From Saprospiraceae bacterium (GTDB lineage: Bacteria; Bacteroidota; Bacteroidia; Chitinophagales; Saprospiraceae): 64,000 nucleotides of DNA. Positions 33,880 through 42,859 of the stretch are shown here, one piece after another (positions within the stretch are counted from its first letter, which is position 1; each line of letters starts with the position of its first letter). Location of the stretch: positions 35,266 to 99,265 of the forward strand of contig JAGFJA010000026.1 of the NCBI GenBank assembly GCA_024103005.1. The letters run 5' to 3'. Position numbers and translations under genes: made by a program. The notes under the pieces are model-generated. The model was not told the origin of the DNA. It saw only the letters and a list, made by a program, of their open reading frames with translations, and did not search any database.

Positions 33880-35903
33880 ATCGCATCTTTTAATCTCTTT
33901 TTTAACGCAAATAATTCGTCTCTGTATTGCGCTGCAGTAATAAAGTCAAGGTCTTTTGCCGCTTTTTTCATCTTAGCTTCCGTCTCATTGATCATTTCCC
34001 TGATTTGGTCCTCAGTCATGGTTGACACTATCGGGTCGGCTGCCAGGCTGGGTTTTTCAGGTTCTACATAGAAAGAATCCTGCTTTCTGCCCCTGATATC
34101 AAGGATAGACTGACGTGCCAAAATTTCCTCCTTGGTCTTGGCGAGGTTAAGTGGGGTGATGTTATTGTCTCTGTTAAACTCCAGCTGAATGGCCCTTCGC
34201 CGATTTGTTTCATCGATGGTTCGTTGCATACTGTCGGTGATTTTGTCTGCATAAAAGATAACCTTACCATTGACGTTTCTTGCGGCGCGTCCTGCTGTCT
34301 GTGTCAGAGATCTTGCATTTCTTAAAAATCCTTCCTTGTCTGCGTCGATAATGGCCACCAGAGAAACCTCCGGCAAGTCAAGCCCTTCTCGCAGTAAATT
34401 AACGCCTACGAGTACATCAAATTCACCGATGCGCAAGTCTCTGAGTATTTCTACCCTTTCCAACGTATCTACTTCAGAATGAATGTATTTGGTTTTGATC
34501 TGCAGATTTTGCAGATACCTTGCCAGTTCTTCGGCCATGCGTTTGGTCAGCGTCGTCACCAGCACTCTTTCTTCGCGTTCTATCCGCTGGGCTATTTCTT
34601 CCAGCAGGTCGTCAATCTGATTAAGGGAAGGCCTGACTTCAATCGGCGGATCCACCAGGCCGGTGGGTCGAATGAGCTGCTCTACCAGGGTCCCCTGGGT
34701 CTGTTCGAGTTCGTAGTCGCCCGGAGTAGCCGAAACATAGATAACCTGATTAACCAGCGATTCGAACTCTTCAAAATTAAGTGGCCTGTTGTCCATGGCA
34801 CTGGGCAGCCTGAATCCGTAATTGACCAGATTGACTTTACGGCTCCGGTCGCCGCCCCACATGCCTCTCAGTTGTGGTATGGTGGCGTGACTTTCATCTA
34901 TAAACATCACATAGTCATCCGGGAAGTAGTCAAGCAGGCAGAAGGGGCGTGTTCCCGGTTCCCTGCCGTCGAAAAATCGGGAATAATTCTCTATACCGCT
35001 GCAATAGCCGAGCTCCCGGATCATCTCCAGATCAAAGTGCGTCCTTTCGTGAATACGCTTGGCTTCTACATATTTAGCTTCCGATTCGAGATAGGCTTCG
35101 TGTTCCTTCAGTTCGTGTTCGATGGAGTAAAGGATTTCATTCATTTTATCCTTAGGGGCGACATAGAGGTTGGCCGGATAGATGGCAGCAGAATCAATTT
35201 TTTGAATAGGCATACCGCTTTCCAGTTCCAGCATTTCAATTTCTTCGACTTCATCACCGAAAAATGTGATTCTAAACCCGTAATCTACATAAGGCAGAGC
35301 GATATCGACGATGTCGCCTTTTACCCTGAAATGTCCGCGGGAAAGCACATCTTCCGTTCTTGCATAGAGGCTGTCCACGAGTTTATACAGAAAAGTATTT
35401 CTGGAGATGATGTCACCCTGCTGAATTCGAATGATGCTGTTTTTATAATCTTCCGGGTTACCCATACCGTAGATACAGGAAACAGAGGCAACGATGATGA
35501 CGTCGCTTCTGCCTGACAGGAGGCTTGAAGTGGCCCGGAGTCGCAGCTTGTCCACTTCTTCATTGATCAGCAGATCTTTTTCAATAAATGTATCTGTCAC
35601 TGAGATATATGCCTCAGGCTGATAATAGTCGTAATATGAGACAAAGTACTCAACTGCATTGTTTGGAAAAAACTCCTTGAATTCGCCGTAAAGCTGAGCA
35701 GTGAGTGTTTTATTATGGGTCAGAATCAGGGTCGGGCGGTTGAGTTCTTTGATGACATTAGCCATGGTAAATGTCTTTCCCGAACCGGTCACTCCAAGCA
35801 ATACCTGAGCGCGCTCGCCTGAACGGATACCATTGACGAGCTGACGTATTGCCTGAGGTTGGTCACCTGTGGGCTTATATTTCGATTCTAACTGAAAGGG
35901 CAT
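33876..35903 (-). CDS. uvrB: excinuclease ABC subunit B
   Basis: The 675-residue protein has full-length UvrB architecture: Walker A GVTGSGKTFTM, the beta-hairpin YYDYYQPEAYI, the DESH-type Walker B (IDESHATIPQLRGM), YVSATPGDYE, helicase motifs ILRDLRIGEFDVLVGVNLLREG and QTAGRAARN, and a C-terminal UVR domain (REMINETEAKMKKAAKDL). It works with UvrA and UvrC in nucleotide excision repair. It follows the OmpH-like gene by 3 bp and overlaps the next gene by 4 bp, an unusual mixed operon of DNA repair and envelope genes. Confidence 0.97.
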   Translation of the reverse strand: MPFQLESKYKPTGDQPQAIRQLVNGIRSGERAQVLLGVTGSGKTFTMANVIKELNRPTLILTHNKTLTAQLYGEFKEFFPNNAVEYFVSYYDYYQPEAYISVTDTFIEKDLLINEEVDKLRLRATSSLLSGRSDVIIVASVSCIYGMGNPEDYKNSIIRIQQGDIISRNTFLYKLVDSLYARTEDVLSRGHFRVKGDIVDIALPYVDYGFRITFFGDEVEEIEMLELESGMPIQKIDSAAIYPANLYVAPKDKMNEILYSIEHELKEHEAYLESEAKYVEAKRIHERTHFDLEMIRELGYCSGIENYSRFFDGREPGTRPFCLLDYFPDDYVMFIDESHATIPQLRGMWGGDRSRKVNLVNYGFRLPSAMDNRPLNFEEFESLVNQVIYVSATPGDYELEQTQGTLVEQLIRPTGLVDPPIEVRPSLNQIDDLLEEIAQRIEREERVLVTTLTKRMAEELARYLQNLQIKTKYIHSEVDTLERVEILRDLRIGEFDVLVGVNLLREGLDLPEVSLVAIIDADKEGFLRNARSLTQTAGRAARNVNGKVIFYADKITDSMQRTIDETNRRRAIQLEFNRDNNITPLNLAKTKEEILARQSILDIRGRKQDSFYVEPEKPSLAADPIVSTMTEDQIREMINETEAKMKKAAKDLDFITAAQYRDELFALKKRLKDAI

Positions 35904-35906
35904 GGA

Positions 35907-36539
35907 TTATTTCTTTTTATCGGACTCATTGAGCCTTGTAAGAACTTCCTTGGTAATATTCAGTTTGGGATTGGTCAGCAGAATATTGGCGCCTTCGGTA
36001 TAACCAAGGATATAGTCAGCATGATACTTATCCAGATACACCTTCAGCTCTTTCCGCATCTTTTTATTTAGCTCTTCCTGGACTTTCTGGGTTTTCTGCA
36101 CGAGTTGGTCTGAAAGTTGTTGTTCCTGCTGAGCGAGGGCTTGTTGTTTTTCCGTAAGTGCTTTTTCAAGAGTCATTGCCTGCTGTTGTGTCAGTTCGCC
36201 TGCCTGAGCTTTCTTTTGATAAGAGATATAATCATCCTGAAGGGCCTTGGCCTTAGCCTTCAGAGTGGCTTCAGCCTGGGCGCCTTGTTTTTCGATGATG
36301 GCTTTCTGATTTTTGATATAGGTATAGTTCTGATTGATGGTATCGATGTCCACATACAGAATCTTACTACCTGCAGGAATGCCGTTGATTTCATCAGGAG
36401 TAGTAATAACCTGTGCAGAATCATTATCCGTAACAGGAGTCAGGGTAGTCACCTCTCCCGTCCTGTTAAAATGCAGATAGTAAAGTATGGCTATGGCAAT
36501 AGCAAGAATGATGTTGAAAATATAAGATAGATTTTTCAT
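35907..36539 (-). CDS. OmpH/Skp family periplasmic chaperone-like protein
   Basis: The 210-residue protein has an N-terminal hydrophobic segment (residues 7-22). KILYVDIDTINQNYTYIKNQ then matches the OmpH/Skp start. A long coiled coil runs from about residues 80 to 165 (many Gln, Lys and Glu), followed by ADYILGYTEGANILLTNPKLNIT, typical of Skp. Skp-type trimers carry unfolded outer-membrane proteins across the periplasm. Two -7 motifs lie upstream, and it leads the transcript into uvrB. Confidence 0.88.
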   Translation of the reverse strand: MKNLSYIFNIILAIAIAILYYLHFNRTGEVTTLTPVTDNDSAQVITTPDEINGIPAGSKILYVDIDTINQNYTYIKNQKAIIEKQGAQAEATLKAKAKALQDDYISYQKKAQAGELTQQQAMTLEKALTEKQQALAQQEQQLSDQLVQKTQKVQEELNKKMRKELKVYLDKYHADYILGYTEGANILLTNPKLNITKEVLTRLNESDKKK

Positions 36540-36599
36540 GTAAAAGGATTAAGATTTCAAATATATTTAAAAAAATTCCATTCAAACAGAAAGAATGGG

Positions 36600-36607
36600 C
36601 AAAAGTA
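36600..36607 (-). promoter_or_regulatory. -7 promoter element for the OmpH-like/uvrB transcript
   Basis: The minus-strand TACTTTTG fits TAnnTTTG. A second match, TATATTTG (36558-36565), lies closer to the start and could be used instead. Confidence 0.45.
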
Positions 36608-36685
36608 ATGAAATTTGGGTAGGGGCAGAAAAGAAAGATGCGGGAAGAAATCGAGATTAAATCAAGCTCAAATTTGTTTTTAAAT

Positions 36686-37177
36686 TTATTGCTTTTTCCA
36701 AACTGTCTCCCCTCCGTTACTTGTTACAAACTGATATTGCAAAATCAAATAATTGCTGCAAATTTTCAATGGAACGTAGGAATTCCTTTTTCCATCATAA
36801 ATTCTATAAAATACTAATGCGGGTTCACTGTCTTCAGGATAGTCTGTTCCTGTAACATCTCCCTGTAAGAACACTTTGTACAAATAAACAGAATCCAACT
36901 TATTATTCTTATAAAAATAGGCGGTGTCATTGCTTAATTTCATCCCGAATGTATAGCCCTGATTATGTGGTGTTAGATATACGGTTTTTTGTAATCCGCG
37001 ACTATAGCGTTTTTCTTCCAGCCAGGACCAGTCACCTTGAATATAGATTTTAGCCGTATCTAAATTTCTAGAAAGGGTGCATGGTATTCGGACAAGAACG
37101 TATTCTGATACAACATTTTCCTTATTGCAAGATAAAAAAAGTAAAAATGGCGTAATAATTGAAAAGATAAATTTCAT
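36686..37177 (-). CDS. hypothetical lipoprotein
   Basis: The 163-residue protein has the lipobox LLFLSC (Cys17) after a short hydrophobic stretch. The mature part is beta-rich with many Tyr residues and no motif I recognise (for example KTVYLTPHNQGYTFGMKL and FVTSNGGETVWKK). It lies at the edge of a region of small genes with long spacers, and may be part of an acquired segment. Confidence 0.65.
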   Translation of the reverse strand: MKFIFSIITPFLLFLSCNKENVVSEYVLVRIPCTLSRNLDTAKIYIQGDWSWLEEKRYSRGLQKTVYLTPHNQGYTFGMKLSNDTAYFYKNNKLDSVYLYKVFLQGDVTGTDYPEDSEPALVFYRIYDGKRNSYVPLKICSNYLILQYQFVTSNGGETVWKKQ

Positions 37178-37504
37178 CCTTTATTTTGAATTTGCATTTG
37201 TAAACTGAATCCACGAAAGTCCGGTCCCAATTTCCATTGAAATCGACTTTCTCGATGCGTGTTTGTCGTATCGTTATTACGACAGTATTCATCTGTCAAT
37301 ATGGATTACTTTTTTCTCGATTAAGTCCATGTTCGACTGCTGTGTAGAAGTATTTTTCCATTAGCTGTAAAAATTCCCGGCTATAAGCAGGCTGTGTATT
37401 TTACCACTTAACTATCATTATAAGCAACTATTGATTGTTTTGCACTAATATGTCATAAATAAACAAATCACCTGCTTTCATGCAATTGCTACTTTGTATC
37501 ACAT
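37178..37504. other. intergenic spacer in accessory region
   Basis: This roughly 330-bp spacer has a GTCGT/ACGAC inverted repeat near 37266-37284 and no credible gene. It is similar in length to the other spacers in this cassette-like stretch. Confidence 0.4.
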
Positions 37505-38074
37505 TCATTTCAATTTTTTTCTTACTACATAATGAGTATCCTGCTTTTTATGTATCTTGAAATCGTACCTTAAAAATAATTCCAAAGGGCCATTAAAATT
37601 ACTGTTGTTTGATTCACCTTTTTGGGGATACGCCTCAATATAATCATAGTCCTTATAGGAATGCTCGTTAATAATTTTTTCAAGAATCATTTGGGCAATC
37701 CCCTGTCTTCTATAATCTGGATGTATTAAAAAACAAACAATTGAGAAAACTTTATCCTCAGGATTATCAATCAAATCAAAGTCTCGCATTAATCTCTTAA
37801 AGTTTGATCTGTTATTTGCATTACACCATCCAATTGGGTTATCCTTGTCGAAAACCAAATAACCCCTCAACTCATTCTCTTTGATACGATTTATAATCAT
37901 TTCACGACTTGATTCTATAGTACATGATTCCACATCTCCAAGAAAGTGATAGTGATTACAATAACATTTAGACCAATCGGGGTTATCCTTGTGTATCATA
38001 TTGTCAAAAAGAAACAAGTAATCATTTAATAAATCTTTAGACAAGCTTCTTATTTCAATGTCCATTTTATTCAC
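37505..38074 (-). CDS. GNAT family N-acetyltransferase
   Basis: The 189-residue protein has the GNAT acetyl-CoA-binding motif A in VFSIVCFLIHPDYRRQGIAQ (the R-R-Q-G-I-A loop), followed by MILEKIINE. The N-terminal part has several Cys and His (WSKCYCNHYHFLGD near residue 36), resembling GNATs of the accessory type. The acetyl acceptor is unknown and could be a small molecule or antibiotic. It is a stand-alone gene flanked by long spacers. Confidence 0.85.
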   Translation of the reverse strand: MNKMDIEIRSLSKDLLNDYLFLFDNMIHKDNPDWSKCYCNHYHFLGDVESCTIESSREMIINRIKENELRGYLVFDKDNPIGWCNANNRSNFKRLMRDFDLIDNPEDKVFSIVCFLIHPDYRRQGIAQMILEKIINEHSYKDYDYIEAYPQKGESNNSNFNGPLELFLRYDFKIHKKQDTHYVVRKKLK

Positions 38075-38141
38075 TTTTTCTTATTAATATGGTGTGCGAC
38101 TCTAATGAAAAAAGATACCTTCCGCCATCTCACCCGCAATT

Positions 38142-38240
38142 TCCATAGTATCTTCCGGATTGCTTCCTAAGCAGCCCCCCACCCGGGGTGTAAATCGTAA
38201 CTCCGCTTCGAGCATTTAAACTTTACTTGTTGGTGGTTCG
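38142..38240. repeat. imperfect direct repeat, copy A (pair with 39247-39356)
   Basis: It shares CCATAGTATC at its left end, then GGGGT(G/T)TAAATCG(T/C)AACTCCGCT, followed by GAGCA.TTAAAC..TA.(C/T)TGT..G.GG(T/C)TCG, with copy B about 1.1 kb away in the same orientation. The pair flanks the vWA gene. Confidence 0.65.
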
Positions 38241-38256
38241 ATTTATATTTTTAATT

Positions 38257-38898
38257 CTAGTTGTCTTCTGTGTCGTCAAAATAGTTTGATGTTGTGTCTT
38301 CTTTAGAACGTATTTTTTGGCTGTATTTTACTCTTGCACTTTGTTCCTTCATAATCATATCTTTTATACCTGATTCATTTTTTGCAAAAATCATTGTGTT
38401 ATTGATTGAAAGTGATATAGCAATTTTTTCTACATCGTGGTCTGTTCCTATGTAGGTAAATGTCCACCGATTTTGTTTTAGTTCTTCAACAAGTTTTTTA
38501 ATATCGTTGCCCGAAAATTCTTTTGAAGCATTTTCTTCTCCGTCAGTCAGAATTGTTACAAGAACATTATAATCAGTTTGCCCTTGTAAGGATTGTTTCA
38601 ATTTATTTATGCTAAAACCCATTGCATCAAATAATGGTGTAGAAGCATTAGGCTTATAGATTTTTTCGTCTATTTGATTTAATTTACGTGCAGGGTCGAT
38701 GAAGTGAATCAATTTTTGTCCTAAACTGTTGAAGGACACAAATGTGATAAAATGCTCTTGTTCCGGAAATTGTTTTTCAATCCCTTGAATTGTCTGAACC
38801 AATTCATTGAAACCTTGAATAATTGTTGATTTTATGGATTCCATAGAACCGCTTTCATCTAAAATAATTAAGTTATGCACCTGATGTTTCTTTTCCAT
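38257..38898 (-). CDS. von Willebrand factor type A domain protein
   Basis: The 213-residue protein is a single vWA domain with a complete MIDAS: LIILDESGSMESI (DxSxS, residues 12-24), a Thr in ASTPLFDAMG, and Asp in ILTDGEENAS. It has no signal peptide, so it is likely cytoplasmic. Single-domain vWA proteins of this kind are often found among mobile or stress-related small genes. No partner (for example an AAA ATPase) is next to it. The direct repeats on either side suggest it is a mobile cassette. Confidence 0.88.
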   Translation of the reverse strand: MEKKHQVHNLIILDESGSMESIKSTIIQGFNELVQTIQGIEKQFPEQEHFITFVSFNSLGQKLIHFIDPARKLNQIDEKIYKPNASTPLFDAMGFSINKLKQSLQGQTDYNVLVTILTDGEENASKEFSGNDIKKLVEELKQNRWTFTYIGTDHDVEKIAISLSINNTMIFAKNESGIKDMIMKEQSARVKYSQKIRSKEDTTSNYFDDTEDN

Positions 38899-39246
38899 AC
38901 TTTTTGGTTTTTTTGTTATTATTGTTTGTTAAAGACGATATCACTTTAGGCTGAACGCCAACACAAAGGCATAGGCACTCTTCACCATTTCTATGCCCAT
39001 ATTTTTCAGTATCAATATTTTACCTACGATTCCCAATCAAGTTTCGGGATTGGACGAACCCGTAATTGCTATAGTGAGAATCAAATTTCTACAGCGCTAT
39101 ATTCTGATGCACAAGGTAATTAATTTATAAATTCCGGAAGCCATTTAGTCATACTTTCTTCAAATTAAAAAACAAGCGAATATGCCCTAAATTAAAATTA
39201 CCGCTTTCAAAAACCTTCCAAAAATACCGACTTCACCTAATGAATG
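38899..39246. other. intergenic spacer in accessory region
   Basis: About 350 bp without a credible gene. It leads into repeat copy B. Confidence 0.4.
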
Positions 39247-39356
39247 CCCATAGTATCATCTATGGTCGCTCTCGAAGCCTTTCTTCATTCGGGGTTTAAA
39301 TCGCAACTCCGCTGCGCTGGGAGCAATTAAACCTTATCTGTAAGCGGCTCGGGTAT
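39247..39356. repeat. imperfect direct repeat, copy B (pair with 38142-38240)
   Basis: It begins with the perfect inverted repeat CCATAG tatcat CTATGG and continues with GGGGTTTAAATCGCAACTCC, matching copy A. It also has a CTCCGC/GGGAG-type internal dyad. The DinB-like gene stop lies just beyond it. Confidence 0.65.
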
Positions 39357-39379
39357 TTGAAGAGCGTTTTATGTCATTC

Positions 39380-39823
39380 TTATCGTTTGTAAAAAATGTA
39401 GTCAGTGACCAAGGGTTCAAGTCCGTGATGTTTAAATTCTGTTGCGATTTGTCCTCTGTGATAAGTTGAATGATTCACAACATGAAATAAGATGTCACGA
39501 ATACTGTTGCTAAAAGTCTGTTCCTTGCTATTTGAGTAGTTAATAGTTTCGGTCAGCTCAAACTTATCAAGTATTTGCAAGGTCTGTTCGTAGTTTGTTT
39601 GGTCAATTGCTTTTAAATCAGCAACTGCGTGAAGTTCCCAAACTCCGAAGATTGGTTGTTTAGGGTTAATTCGATTGTTCCAAATTTGATGAGCGTTTAA
39701 AATGTGATTAATCAGCTTTTCTGCTTTTTCAGATGTTCTTTCCGGGTTATCAATAATTACATCAACCAATTTTTGATTGAAGTGATGTCCGTATTCAAAT
39801 AATTCTTTAAAAAACGTTTTCAT
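39380..39823 (-). CDS. DinB family protein
   Basis: The 147-residue four-helix protein has the DinB metal-ligand pattern: His in LFEYGHHFNQKL near residue 12, and the C-terminal pair in FHVVNHSTYHRGQIAT (HxxxH). The family includes metal-dependent hydrolase or thiol-transferase-like proteins, and most members are uncharacterised. It is one of the stand-alone small genes in the repeat-rich stretch at 36.7-39.9 kb. Confidence 0.85.
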   Translation of the reverse strand: MKTFFKELFEYGHHFNQKLVDVIIDNPERTSEKAEKLINHILNAHQIWNNRINPKQPIFGVWELHAVADLKAIDQTNYEQTLQILDKFELTETINYSNSKEQTFSNSIRDILFHVVNHSTYHRGQIATEFKHHGLEPLVTDYIFYKR

Positions 39824-39967
39824 TAGTCTGTGTCTTTTGTTTGGTTGCGGTTTATCTTACCTGTCAGGTAACGGCTATACTTACGCCACCATGACGTATA
39901 TTTCCCATAAATATACTCCTTATTTATTACTTTTAAATAAAGGTCCGCAAACGAACTCATTACCCCT

Positions 39968-41407
39968 TTATTTTTCTTTGACCTGAAGATACGGCTGATA
40001 GTGATCTGTTATATTCCACACCTGGAGCATCTGCGAATTGAAATGGGTAAAATAAGGATTGGTTTGCGGCTCCCAAGACATTATGTTGCAGGGATTGTTA
40101 AGTCTGACTGTGTCTGTCTTCGCATTTGAAATTATCTCCAGTCCTTCTTTTTCACATAAATTACCTTTTTTAATCCGGATATCACGGACAAAGTAAATTA
40201 ACAGCAAAAACGGAAGGAAAAAACTGAATATCCTTTTGATACCGGGGCGGAATGTCTGAATGGCAAGAAAATTGACTTGTGTAAATATCAGCATCAATAT
40301 CATTAATGCAGGGATGGATGTGTCACTTCTGATGACGTATGGACGATAACTTCTATAGCCGCCAAGAGGCAACAGCATGATATATACCATAGCCAGGATA
40401 ATGAGAATCAGATGGGTCTTTTTAAAAGCTTCATAATCTTTTGGATTAGACTTTAGGAGTATGAGTGTGAGGATAATGGTATAAACCAGCAATAACGAAA
40501 GACCTGCATCGTACGTCAGCAAAATATATATTCCCTGCAACATCAGTAAATATCGCGATTTTAAATCGGGGGTGCCGGGTACAGGGACGGATTCTACGTT
40601 AAATGTGCTTAAATAATACGCATAGAAACTGAAAATAATCGTAAACAGCAGAAATAGCACTTCCCTTGTTTGTATCATCTTGAATACATGTACGATGTTC
40701 TTGTCAGATGACCACTTAATCAGCAGTGAGAAAACACCGGCCAGAATAAAAAGCGGGGGCATCAAAGGTCCATCCAGTGAAATGTAAACCGAAGCCGGCA
40801 CCATCAAAGCTAACTGCCATGAAGTAATTCTTTGTTTGCCTCCGGTACTTATCCATTTGTATATCGGAAAATAAAGGATCAAAAACAAGGATACCGGCCA
40901 TAAATAAAAAAACACATAGGTCGTAGCCTGATCGACAGTCCGCATCACGTCATAAAAGCCGTAATACTGGATCAAAGGCAGAATAAGGATGGGTGTCAGC
41001 AGATATATCTTATTTTTTGTCCCAAAATGAAATTTATTGTAAAGCGTAAATGCAACTAAAAGCAGAATGACTGTCAAAAGTTTGAATATGGCAGAAGCGA
41101 CATACACACTTTCTATGGGTGAAATAAATGTCTGCAAAAATTCAGGGACATAATGATAATACGTGTACATCGTCAGGTGAGCCATGTACCTGCCGGCACC
41201 GCCTATCAACTCACCTCCTGAAATCGTTTTGAGTCCTGTCGGATCCTCCAGAACCTTGGAGTACCACTCAGCCGGAAGGGCAATGGCTACCAGGTCGCCA
41301 TCTATAGGTGTATAATAATACTGAAGGAAGTTGATTATCAATTCAACGATGATAAAAAGTATAATGGCTATCTGAATTAACTTTTTCACTTTAGAATTAC
41401 CGGACAA
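39968..41407 (-). CDS. polytopic membrane protein of unknown function
   Basis: The protein of about 479 residues has around 11 hydrophobic segments. The start is not ATG: TTG at 41407 or GTG at 41389 (VKKLIQIAIILF) are the choices, the latter placing the first helix right after the start. A long hydrophilic loop follows the first helix (YYTPIDGDLVAIALPAEWYS, GGELIGGAGRYMAH), as in glycosyltransferase-C-like membrane proteins, but no Asp-rich catalytic signature is clear. A -7 motif lies upstream. I do not recognise a named family. Confidence 0.7.
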   Translation of the reverse strand: MSGNSKVKKLIQIAIILFIIVELIINFLQYYYTPIDGDLVAIALPAEWYSKVLEDPTGLKTISGGELIGGAGRYMAHLTMYTYYHYVPEFLQTFISPIESVYVASAIFKLLTVILLLVAFTLYNKFHFGTKNKIYLLTPILILPLIQYYGFYDVMRTVDQATTYVFFYLWPVSLFLILYFPIYKWISTGGKQRITSWQLALMVPASVYISLDGPLMPPLFILAGVFSLLIKWSSDKNIVHVFKMIQTREVLFLLFTIIFSFYAYYLSTFNVESVPVPGTPDLKSRYLLMLQGIYILLTYDAGLSLLLVYTIILTLILLKSNPKDYEAFKKTHLILIILAMVYIMLLPLGGYRSYRPYVIRSDTSIPALMILMLIFTQVNFLAIQTFRPGIKRIFSFFLPFLLLIYFVRDIRIKKGNLCEKEGLEIISNAKTDTVRLNNPCNIMSWEPQTNPYFTHFNSQMLQVWNITDHYQPYLQVKEK

Positions 41408-41428
41408 TAAATTTTATAATTCGAACAT

Positions 41429-41436
41429 CAAAGGTA
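41429..41436 (-). promoter_or_regulatory. -7 promoter element for the membrane protein gene
   Basis: The minus-strand TACCTTTG fits TAnnTTTG and lies 21 bp before the TTG start at 41407, in the gap after mnmE. Confidence 0.5.
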
Positions 41437-41476
41437 ATCCGATAAATCATTATTCATGCCTAATTTTCATTACGTA

Positions 41477-42859
41477 TCATTTTCCGATACAAAAGCTACT
41501 GAAAATTGCTCCCAGTACATCCTTATCGACATCCACCTTGCCTGTAATAAGTCCTAAATAGTAAAGGCAACTGCGAATATCCAGAGCGAGGAGATCCCCG
41601 GTCAAACCGTTGTCGAGTCCGGAGGCAAGGTCATTCAGGCTGTCCGCAACGTGTTTCAATGCTTCATAGTGGCGGGCATTGGTGACGATGGTGTCTTCTC
41701 TTGATACAGAGGAGCCGATAGCGAGTTTAAAAACTTCCTCTTTTAATTGTTGTATTCCAATGTCATAATGATTGGGATGAAGTAATATTTTGCCGGATTG
41801 CAGGATGGTACTTGCCGGTTGGTCATGATATTTTTCCTGATAAATATCAAATTTGGTAAAAACTTCAATGGTCTTGTCCTGATAAGGAGCTAACCAACCA
41901 ATAGACTCTTCTTCATCGAGCAGATCTTTCACATAGATAATGATATCGGCTTTGCGTGCATTGAACATAGACCTTTCAATTCCCATGGACTCTATGACAT
42001 CATCGGTATGCTGTCTGATACCGGCAGTATCGATGAGTCGGAAGAGGTATCCATTGATATTCAGGCTTTCTTCGATGGTATCGCGGGTTGTGCCTGCTAT
42101 GTCGCTGACGATTGCCCTTTCTTCATTGAGCAATGCGTTGAGCAGGGTTGATTTTCCTGCGTTTGGCCGGCCTATGATGGCTACGGATACGCCATTTTTC
42201 ATTGCATTACCCAGCTTGAATGAGTCAAGAAGTCTATGTGTTTTTTTACTTATTTCTGAAAGATAGGCACGGAAGGTTGTTCTGTCCGCAAATTCCACGT
42301 CTTCTTCGGCAAAATCCAGCTCCAGTTCAACCAAGGCTGAAAAATGTATTAATCTCTCTCTCAAGTCGTTGAGTTCGGAAGAATATCCGCCTTTTAGGTG
42401 ATGTAGTGCAGATAGGTGTGAAGCCTGACTGGTAGCATGAATCAGGTCTCCCACCGCCTCAGCCTGGACAAGGTCCATTTTTCCATTGAGAAAAGCTCTT
42501 TGAGTAAACTCTCCCGGTAATGCCAATCGGGCTCCTGCCTCAATGCAAACTTCCAGTATCTGAGCCAATATAAAAGGGGAGCCGTGCCCGCTGATCTCAA
42601 TAATATCCTCACCGGTATAACTATGCGGTGCCCGGAAGATTCCAATGACGACCTCATCAATATCCTGACTGTCTTTGTTGACGATATGTCCGAAGTGCAG
42701 TGTGTGGCTCTTCTGTTCTTCAAGCTTCTTGCCTCTGAAAATGTCGTTAGCTATGGTCAGTGACTTATTACCACTCAACCTGACAATACCGATAGCTCCC
42801 ACGCCCGGCGGAGTGGAGATGGCGACAATGGTGTCATCTAATGATGAATATTCAATCAT
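41477..42859 (-). CDS. mnmE: tRNA modification GTPase MnmE
   Basis: The 460-residue protein is full length, with an N-terminal folate-binding domain (TIVAISTPPGVGAIGIVRLS), a helical domain and a G domain. G1 is GRPNAGKSTLLNALL, G3 is DTAGIRQ (following the G2 GTTRDTI), and G4 is TKFD. It ends with the characteristic C-terminal FCIGK, whose Cys is needed for tRNA modification. With MnmG it makes the (carboxymethyl)aminomethyl group on U34 of certain tRNAs. It appears to be the only gene in its transcript. Confidence 0.97.
   Translation of the reverse strand: MIEYSSLDDTIVAISTPPGVGAIGIVRLSGNKSLTIANDIFRGKKLEEQKSHTLHFGHIVNKDSQDIDEVVIGIFRAPHSYTGEDIIEISGHGSPFILAQILEVCIEAGARLALPGEFTQRAFLNGKMDLVQAEAVGDLIHATSQASHLSALHHLKGGYSSELNDLRERLIHFSALVELELDFAEEDVEFADRTTFRAYLSEISKKTHRLLDSFKLGNAMKNGVSVAIIGRPNAGKSTLLNALLNEERAIVSDIAGTTRDTIEESLNINGYLFRLIDTAGIRQHTDDVIESMGIERSMFNARKADIIIYVKDLLDEEESIGWLAPYQDKTIEVFTKFDIYQEKYHDQPASTILQSGKILLHPNHYDIGIQQLKEEVFKLAIGSSVSREDTIVTNARHYEALKHVADSLNDLASGLDNGLTGDLLALDIRSCLYYLGLITGKVDVDKDVLGAIFSSFCIGK

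Noticed and set aside
34479..35516. 345-codon open frame on the plus strand opposite uvrB
   Set aside because: It lies wholly inside the well-supported uvrB gene on the other strand and has no recognisable motif. It is a codon-bias shadow.
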